A model generated the notes under the pieces. It was given only the letters and a program-made list of their open reading frames with translations, did no database searches and was not told where the DNA came from. Shown here piece after piece: positions 5,665-10,996 of a stretch of DNA of 10,996 nucleotides (position 1 is its first letter; every line of letters starts with the position of its first letter). A program made the translations under genes and the position numbers. This stretch comes from an uncultured Flavobacterium sp. (GTDB lineage: Bacteria; Bacteroidota; Bacteroidia; Flavobacteriales; Flavobacteriaceae), in contig NZ_CAMLRU010000083.1 of assembly GCF_946482535.1 (NCBI RefSeq), positions 1 through 10,996 of the forward strand, read 5' to 3'.

Positions 5665-6744
5665 TTAGTTTACCAACACTTTTTTGGTGATTGAATTGTT
5701 CTCGTTTGACATTTTAACGAAGTAAAAACCTTTAGGCAAATTACTGATGGAGTAAGTGCTATTATTAAAAACAGGGTTTTTAATTTGCTGTAATACCTGA
5801 CCGTTTATGGTGATGATTTCAATTTCGGTTAAGGCAGTTGCCGATTCAATATTGATGATATCCTTTGTTGGGTTTGGATATACCTTGACTGTTTCCAAGT
5901 CATCAAAAGTCGGATTGGCTAGTGGCAATCCCCAAATTTGCGTCACATAATTATTGTTGTCAATAAAAGGATTTCGGTTATTTTGACGGGTATAAATAGC
6001 GTTGTTACGGTCGATTTCTCTTTGGCTTACCGGATCTTGTGCGTTCCATGTCAGCAATACATTCAATGATTGATTGGTGAACACTTGGGTGCTGGTACCG
6101 TTGAACATGGTATAACTCCAACCGGCTACTAAATCTTCATATCTTGTAGCGAAATAAAGAATCATTCGAGCAATATCGCCTTTGAATTCATCGATAGGTT
6201 CGAATACTGTTCCGTTGTATCCTGCCGAGTAACCCGAGTTTAAGTTAGAACCTCTTTTGCCGCCATTAGAGTAAGTATTGTTGGGTACATTTACTTTACT
6301 GAAAGGCAAATCACCTCTTTGCGCATTAACATACTTATCAGAAGGCACCACAAAATGCGCATCAGAATACATAGGTGTAGCAGAACCAAATACTGATTGC
6401 GGAATGATATGCTCTCTGTTGTATCTTTCACATTCATTATTCCCTAAGGTACCATCGTCTTGCAGACCACCGCCGTAAATAAATTCACATTCCGATCCGG
6501 TTGGGTTTTCGGTGTACATGTCTAACATAGAACCGTTATTTTCGTAATAACTGTCGATGTCGGATGTGGCATAGGTAACATATAAACCGGCATATCCACG
6601 ATCGTTGTGATCGTTAATGATGTTGAAAAGTTGTGTTTTTAAAGTGTATCCGGTTCCGGTAGCGGTATTGTAATATCCGGGTGGAATTTGGGAAAAACCA
6701 AAAAAGGCACTACTTAGTAATACAAGGGTAAAGATTTTTTTCAT
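5665..6744 (-). CDS. Secreted endonuclease I with T9SS sorting domain
   Basis: A secreted DNA/RNA endonuclease of the EndA/Vvn (Endonuclease_I) family, 359 residues. Residues 1-19 are a signal peptide ('MKKIFTLVLLSSAFFGFSQ'). The nuclease domain spans about 20-270. 'YNREHIIPQSVF' (108-119) holds the metal/catalytic pair E111-H112, equivalent to Glu79-His80 of Vibrio Vvn. 'SDAHFVVPSDKYVNAQRGDLPF' (127-148) supplies the conserved Asn (N140) and Arg, and 'DEFKGDIARMILYFATRYED' (185-204) closes the core. C86 and C105 may form a disulphide. From about 286, 'VKVYPNPTKDIINIE' to the terminal 'KKVLVN' is a type A T9SS sorting domain, predicting outer-membrane export and surface attachment or release. 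The likely role is degrading extracellular DNA for nutrients. The ATG lies 5 bp after the methyltransferase stop, so the two genes probably share a transcript. Confidence 0.93.
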   Translation of the reverse strand: MKKIFTLVLLSSAFFGFSQIPPGYYNTATGTGYTLKTQLFNIINDHNDRGYAGLYVTYATSDIDSYYENNGSMLDMYTENPTGSECEFIYGGGLQDDGTLGNNECERYNREHIIPQSVFGSATPMYSDAHFVVPSDKYVNAQRGDLPFSKVNVPNNTYSNGGKRGSNLNSGYSAGYNGTVFEPIDEFKGDIARMILYFATRYEDLVAGWSYTMFNGTSTQVFTNQSLNVLLTWNAQDPVSQREIDRNNAIYTRQNNRNPFIDNNNYVTQIWGLPLANPTFDDLETVKVYPNPTKDIINIESATALTEIEIITINGQVLQQIKNPVFNNSTYSISNLPKGFYFVKMSNENNSITKKVLVN

Positions 6745-6749
6745 TGAAT

Positions 6750-7970
6750 TTATGCTTCTTTTTTTCGTTCTAGTAAGGCCATGTAGAAACCGTCAAATCC
6801 GGTATCTTGGGCTAAAATTTTAGTATCCTTAACAAAGGTAAAGGATTTACCGATTTCGGTGCTTAAGAAACGCTTAACTTGTTCTTGATTTTCAGAAGGT
6901 AAGACCGAACAAGTGGCGTAAACCAATTTGCCGCCCGGTTTTACAATTTTAGAATAGTTTTCTAAAACTTCGGCTTGTACTTTTCTGATGTTGTCAATGA
7001 ATTCCGGTTGCAGTTTCCACTTGGCGTCGGGGTTTCTTTTTAAGACTCCTAATCCGCTGCATGGTGCATCAATCAAGACTCTGTCGGCTTTTTCGTGAAG
7101 CTTCTTGATGACTTTAGTCGAATCGATAATGCGGTATTCTATATTGAAAGCGCCGTTTCTTTTGGCTCTTAATTTTAATTGTTTGAGTTTGCTTTCATAC
7201 AAATCCATGGCAATCAATTGCCCTTTGTTTTGCATGAGTGAAGCCATGTGTAAAGTTTTTCCACCCGCACCGGCACAAGTATCTACTACGCGCATACCGG
7301 GTTGTACATCGAGAAAAGCGGCTACCAATTGAGAAGAAGCATCTTGTACTTCAAACAAGCCTTCTTTGAAGGCATCCGTTAAAAACACATTGGCTCTTTC
7401 TTTAAGAACTAAAGCATCGGGTTGGTCTTTTAAAAACTCGGTTTCGATGTTTAAGTCCATTAAAATGGCACGTAGTTTTTCTTTAGTAGTTTTGAGCGTA
7501 TTGACTCTAAGAATCACTTGGGCTTGTTTGTTTTGGGCTGCGATTTCTTTGGTCCAAACTTCTTCGCCTAATTCTTTAACACCCAATTCATCCATCCAAT
7601 CCGGAATAGACTCACGCATTTTTCTGATTTTGGATAACTCGTCAAAGCGTCCTTTGATTTTGCGCTCCGGTGTGCCTTCTAATTGACGCCAATCGGGGAT
7701 AGGGTAGCCGCGTAGTACCGCCCAAACGGCAAAAATTCTCCATAATTGGTCACGGTCAAAAGGTTCTTTTACTCCGGCAATTTCCATGTAAAGTCTTTTC
7801 CAACGGACGATTTCGTAAATGGTTTCGGCCACAAATTTTCGGTCGGAGCTTCCCCAACGTTTGTCTTTTTTTAAGGCACGAGCCACCACTTTATCGGCAT
7901 ATTCGCCTTCGTTAAAAATGGCGTTTAAGGAATCAATGGTAGTATAAACTAAATTTCGATGTAATCGCAT
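6750..7970 (-). CDS. RsmB/NOP-family RNA 5-methylcytosine methyltransferase
   Basis: A SAM-dependent RNA cytosine-C5 methyltransferase, probably acting on rRNA (RsmB-like), 406 residues from the chosen start. In this numbering, residues 1-125 are helical (NusB-like position) and 'VILRVNTLKT' (152-161) is the characteristic RNA-binding segment. 'DTCAGAGGKTLHMA' (230-243) is the SAM-binding motif I. 'DAPCSGLGVLKRNPD' (301-315) carries the motif IV Cys (C304), and 'YATCSVLPSENQ' (351-362) carries the catalytic motif VI Cys (C354). Both cysteines are present, so it should be active. I chose the ATG at 7970 ('MRLHRNLVYTT') rather than the one at 8033, because an exact promoter -7 box (7999-7992) lies between them and the 21 extra residues do not look conserved. 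The exact target cytosine cannot be told from sequence. It is followed after 5 bp by the endonuclease I gene. Confidence 0.93.
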   Translation of the reverse strand: MRLHRNLVYTTIDSLNAIFNEGEYADKVVARALKKDKRWGSSDRKFVAETIYEIVRWKRLYMEIAGVKEPFDRDQLWRIFAVWAVLRGYPIPDWRQLEGTPERKIKGRFDELSKIRKMRESIPDWMDELGVKELGEEVWTKEIAAQNKQAQVILRVNTLKTTKEKLRAILMDLNIETEFLKDQPDALVLKERANVFLTDAFKEGLFEVQDASSQLVAAFLDVQPGMRVVDTCAGAGGKTLHMASLMQNKGQLIAMDLYESKLKQLKLRAKRNGAFNIEYRIIDSTKVIKKLHEKADRVLIDAPCSGLGVLKRNPDAKWKLQPEFIDNIRKVQAEVLENYSKIVKPGGKLVYATCSVLPSENQEQVKRFLSTEIGKSFTFVKDTKILAQDTGFDGFYMALLERKKEA

Positions 7971-7991
7971 GTTGAAAAAAAAATAAGCGTG

Positions 7992-8018
7992 CAAAGATAT
8001 TCCTTTTTTGTTATCCAA
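7992..8018 (-). promoter_or_regulatory. Predicted promoter of the methyltransferase-endonuclease operon
   Basis: Minus-strand TATCTTTG (7999-7992) matches TAnnTTTG exactly. A TTG (8018-8016) lies 16 nt upstream, one base under the usual 17-23 nt range. The predicted transcript starts downstream of the alternative ATG at 8033, which supports the start at 7970. Confidence 0.55.
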
Positions 8019-8044
8019 GCTTAAAATTAACAAGCTAAAAATAG

Positions 8045-8070
8045 TTTAGTTTTAGAATTCCCTATATTTG
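8045..8070 (+). promoter_or_regulatory. Predicted promoter of the secreted hydrolase gene
   Basis: TATATTTG (8063-8070) matches the -7 box exactly, 20 bp before the ATG. The nearest -33-like element, TTTA (8045-8048), is at suboptimal 14-nt spacing, so the upstream element is weak. It is back to back with the methyltransferase promoter, with the two -7 boxes 63 bp apart. Confidence 0.5.
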
Positions 8071-8090
8071 GTTGGATTAAACCGCTCAAA

Positions 8091-9263
8091 ATGAAAACTA
8101 TTCAATCACTTACTTTGCTTTTCCTACTGTTAGTGGTAACCCAAATCGGGTTGGCTCAACCTTTCCAGATAGGCCATACCACAATTAACTTTACTGATCC
8201 AACCAGAAGCAATCGGGTGATTGCTACGGAGGTTTATTATCCTGCAGACATTGCCGGCGATAATGTTTCGATGACCTCGGTAAGCGGTACTTTTCCGGTG
8301 TTGGGTTTCGGCCATGGTTTTGTGATGACTTGGGATGCTTATCAAAACTTTTGGAGTACTTTAGTACCTAGCGGTTATATCATGGCTTTCCCCAAAACAG
8401 AAGGTTCCATTTCTCCCTCACATTTAGAGTTTGGAAAAGATTTGGCTTTTGTTATCGACCAAATGACCGTTTTAAATAATGATGCGGGTTCTGTTTTTTA
8501 TAACAGAGTCAGTACTATGAATGCCGTGATGGGACACAGTATGGGGGGCGGTGCTTCTTTTCTGGCGGCCCAACTGAACAGCAATATTAAAACGATAGTG
8601 AATTTTGCTCCGGCAGAGACCAATCCTTCTGCGGTGAGTGCGGCTGCTTCCAGTTCTATTCCGGCTTTAATTTTTTCCGGAGTTAATGATTGCGTTACTC
8701 CTCCGAATGCACATCAAATTCCTATGTACAATAGCTTATCTAGTACATGTAAAACCTTAATCAGTATAATAGGCGGGAGTCATTGCCAAATGGCCAACAG
8801 TAATTTCTTTTGCAATGTAGGAGAAGGTTCCTGTACGCCACAACCTACCATCAGCAGAGCCACGCAGCAGAACATAATCAATACCTATCTTTTGCCTTGG
8901 TTGAATAATCAACTGAAAGGGAATTGCACTCAGGGCAGTTTATTTGACAATCAAATAACAACAGACAATGCGATAATCTTTCAAAAGAATTGTTTGCAAT
9001 GCAATAATTTGAGCGTGGTGGTAACCCAATCGGATAATTATATTAAAGTGTATCCCAATCCGGTGAATGACTATTTAAATGTAACGGGAACGGTCGGGAT
9101 GAGTTATCAGTTAAAAATATACAACACTAAAGGTCAAATAATTTCAGACCAATCATTCACCACTTCAACGACAATGGAAACTTCGGGTTTAGCTCAGGGC
9201 ACTTATTTTTATTCAATCATTCAAGACGGAAGAATAATGAGTACCGGAAAAATTATAAAATAG
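8091..9263 (+). CDS. Secreted alpha/beta hydrolase (cutinase/PAF-acetylhydrolase-like) with T9SS sorting domain
   Basis: A secreted serine esterase/lipase-like enzyme, 390 residues. Residues 1-22 are a signal peptide ending '...GLAQ'. The alpha/beta-hydrolase domain covers about 25-275. 'LGFGHGFVMTWDAY' (71-84) supplies the HG oxyanion region. 'GHSMGGGASF' (148-157) is the nucleophile elbow with S150, 'FSGVNDCVTPP' (195-205) gives D200 and 'GGSHCQMANS' (228-237) gives H231, so the triad is complete. 'PALIFSGVND...IPMYNSL...GGSHCQMANS' resembles the acid-to-His segment of cutinase-like polyester hydrolases. However, the Trp after strand 6 of those enzymes is replaced by 'FAPAETN' (172-178). 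Eight Cys between 201 and 304 suggest disulphides. From 318, 'IKVYPNPVNDYLNV' to 'GKIIK' is a T9SS type A sorting domain. The substrate is unproven. The stop overlaps the converging kup gene. Confidence 0.88.
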   Translation: MKTIQSLTLLFLLLVVTQIGLAQPFQIGHTTINFTDPTRSNRVIATEVYYPADIAGDNVSMTSVSGTFPVLGFGHGFVMTWDAYQNFWSTLVPSGYIMAFPKTEGSISPSHLEFGKDLAFVIDQMTVLNNDAGSVFYNRVSTMNAVMGHSMGGGASFLAAQLNSNIKTIVNFAPAETNPSAVSAAASSSIPALIFSGVNDCVTPPNAHQIPMYNSLSSTCKTLISIIGGSHCQMANSNFFCNVGEGSCTPQPTISRATQQNIINTYLLPWLNNQLKGNCTQGSLFDNQITTDNAIIFQKNCLQCNNLSVVVTQSDNYIKVYPNPVNDYLNVTGTVGMSYQLKIYNTKGQIISDQSFTTSTTMETSGLAQGTYFYSIIQDGRIMSTGKIIK

Positions 9264-10996
9264 AGTGATGACTGTCAATTCTGCGCATTTCGATTTTCTC
9301 AGGAGCGTGAATAACCAATGGGAATTGTTCAATTTTCACCGAACTACTGTCGAGTCCAAACCCTTTTTCTTCGGATAAACTCATTTTTTTCATGGTGAAA
9401 TAAGTGTTCATCACAATTTTCTCGAAGAAAGTCAAGTCGCTGTCATTAGACAAGAATTTTTCAGACAATACAAATTTGAAGTCGCCGATGATATGGTTTT
9501 TGCTCAAAGACTCGTAACGGCTGGTAACATCAACTTCCCCGCGCTCAACCATGTCTTTGATTACTTGTTTGAACATGAGATTGATTTTGGTAGGTTCTCT
9601 AAAGCCAAGATAGAAATCGATACGATAGATATCATCTTTTACAATTTCAGTTACGCGGTATTCTTTTTTATAAGGTTCGCTCAAGATGTTCACGTGGATA
9701 AACCAATACAAATCGGCACGCTTAGGTCTTTTTTGAAGGATAGAATACATTACTTTTTCTTCAATTTCATCGCTTCGATTGGAGTTGGTCATGTAAACCA
9801 AATGCGTAGCATATTTTGGAATAGACAAATCAACACTCAACTCTGCCAAGACTTTTTTGTAATCGTTGATTTTGACAATTTTAGTATAGCTTTTGCTGAT
9901 TTTTTTGGCTAAAAACCAAGTCGACATAATTCCGATTAAGAAGATAGCGATGGCCAATGTTACGTAACCGCCTTCCATAAACTTGGTTACATTGGCAATT
10001 AAGAAACTCAACTCGATAACACCGTAAGCAGTAATTATAGCACCTATGAAATACCACTTCACTCTTTTCATGATCAAATAGAAATTCAATAAAGTAGTAG
10101 TCATCATCATTCCTAAAATAATGGAAAGCCCATAGGCGTGTTCCATATATTTTGATTCTTTAAAATACAAGATGATACCGACGCAACCTATAAACAACAA
10201 CCAGTTGATTGATGGGATGTATAATTGCCCTTTTACATCGGTAGGATAATTGATTTTTACTTTCGGCCAGAAATTCAATCGCATGGCTTCGTTAATTAGG
10301 GTAAAAGAACCGCTGATTAAGGCTTGTGACGCGATGATGGCTGCTAAAGTAGCCACGACAATTCCGATAGGTTGGAACCATTCGGCCATGATCAAATAGA
10401 ACGGATTAGGGTTGTGGTCATTCAATTGCGACAATGTACTGCCGCTGTGTTGTAACAAATAAGCGCCTTGTCCGAAGTAATTGAGCACTAAAGTAGTTTT
10501 TACAAAAATCCAACTCACTCGAATATTTCTTCTTCCGCAATGTCCCATATCAGAATAGAGTGATTCTGCTCCGGTGGTGCAAAGAAAAACAGCGCCCAGA
10601 ATAAAAAAGCCATGTCCGGCCGCATCGGAAGTTAATAATTTGTAAGCATAGTAAGGGTTAACAGCCTTTAAGACTTCGAAGTTTTGGGTGATTTGAATTA
10701 TTCCTAAAACCCCTAACATGGTAAACCAAATCAACATTACAGGCGAGAAAAACTTGGTTACTATTTTGGCCCCAAACTGTTGTATGGTAAACAATACAAA
10801 CAAGATGGCAATTACAATAGGAATGGTTGGAATATCCGGTTTAAAGATGAGCAAACCTTCTACGGCAGACGAAACAGAAATAGGCGGCGTGATGATGCCT
10901 TCGGCTAAGAGTAAACTTCCTCCGATAATTGCGGGAACAATCAGCCATTGAATTTTAGTTCTTTTGACCAATGAATACAAAGAAAAAATCCCACCT
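9253..10996 (-). CDS. kup: Kup-family K+ uptake transporter, 5' end beyond right edge
   Basis: Low-affinity potassium:proton symporter of the inner membrane (KUP/HAK/KT family). About 580 C-terminal residues are visible. The frame stays open to base 10996, so roughly 60-80 N-terminal residues are missing by comparison with family members of 620-650 residues. The visible part starts 'GGIFSLYSLVKR', and 'LLAEGIITPPISVSSAVEGL' follows, the Kup signature seen as 'GEVVITPAISVMSAIEGL' in E. coli. About ten hydrophobic segments follow, including 'GVLGIIQI', 'GFFILGAVFLCTTGAESLYSDMGHCG' and 'PIGIVVATLAAIIASQALISGSF'. The last 220 or so residues are the cytosolic C-terminal domain, with 'YWFIHVNILSEPY' and 'IYRIDFYLGFREP'. 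The TTG at 10980 is an internal codon, not a start. The last codons overlap the 3' end of the hydrolase gene by 11 bp. Confidence 0.95.
   Translation of the reverse strand, partial: GGIFSLYSLVKRTKIQWLIVPAIIGGSLLLAEGIITPPISVSSAVEGLLIFKPDIPTIPIVIAILFVLFTIQQFGAKIVTKFFSPVMLIWFTMLGVLGIIQITQNFEVLKAVNPYYAYKLLTSDAAGHGFFILGAVFLCTTGAESLYSDMGHCGRRNIRVSWIFVKTTLVLNYFGQGAYLLQHSGSTLSQLNDHNPNPFYLIMAEWFQPIGIVVATLAAIIASQALISGSFTLINEAMRLNFWPKVKINYPTDVKGQLYIPSINWLLFIGCVGIILYFKESKYMEHAYGLSIILGMMMTTTLLNFYLIMKRVKWYFIGAIITAYGVIELSFLIANVTKFMEGGYVTLAIAIFLIGIMSTWFLAKKISKSYTKIVKINDYKKVLAELSVDLSIPKYATHLVYMTNSNRSDEIEEKVMYSILQKRPKRADLYWFIHVNILSEPYKKEYRVTEIVKDDIYRIDFYLGFREPTKINLMFKQVIKDMVERGEVDVTSRYESLSKNHIIGDFKFVLSEKFLSNDSDLTFFEKIVMNTYFTMKKMSLSEEKGFGLDSSSVKIEQFPLVIHAPEKIEMRRIDSHHSIL

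Noticed and set aside
9493..9912. 139-codon plus-strand frame inside kup
   Set aside because: It lies wholly antisense to the well-supported cytosolic domain of Kup and shows no recognisable protein features.

Overview
The window looks like chromosomal DNA of a Flavobacterium-type member of the Bacteroidota. The evidence is: two secreted enzymes ending in type IX secretion (T9SS) type A sorting domains with the 'VYPNP' signature; several promoter candidates with the Bacteroidota -7 box TAnnTTTG; little Shine-Dalgarno signal; low GC; and a five-repeat DUF349 protein. No mobile element, CRISPR array, rRNA or tRNA was seen.

Left part (1-1662). A PAS-domain sensor histidine kinase runs off the left edge (minus strand, N-terminal 199 residues visible). 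Upstream of it lies a small orphan gene of unknown function (760-1062, minus). A gene-free stretch of about 550 bp follows. It is dominated by four different tandem arrays, three with a 7-bp period and one with an 11-bp period, ending just before the pyrR promoter.

Pyrimidine locus (1663-3287, plus strand). pyrR and pyrB (aspartate carbamoyltransferase, the committed step of UMP synthesis) form a two-gene unit. The 133-bp spacer between them holds two more heptamer arrays that are near-complementary to each other. A strong bidirectional terminator ends the unit and is shared with the converging DUF349 gene.

Middle block (3289-7970, minus strand). A 737-residue protein with an acidic N-terminal region and five DUF349 repeats has its own promoter. 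Upstream of it, an RsmB/NOP-family RNA cytosine methyltransferase and a secreted endonuclease I are spaced 5 bp apart as an operon, closed by a hairpin terminator.

Right part (7971-10996). A back-to-back promoter region drives the methyltransferase leftwards and a secreted alpha/beta hydrolase rightwards. The hydrolase has local similarity to cutinase-like/PET-hydrolase enzymes and a T9SS sorting domain. Its 3' end overlaps the 3' end of a converging Kup-type K+ transporter by 11 bp; the kup 5' end lies beyond the right edge.

Most genes are ordinary housekeeping or secreted-enzyme genes. The unusual parts are the heptamer arrays around pyrR, the apparent lack of a classical PyrR attenuator, and the secreted hydrolase.
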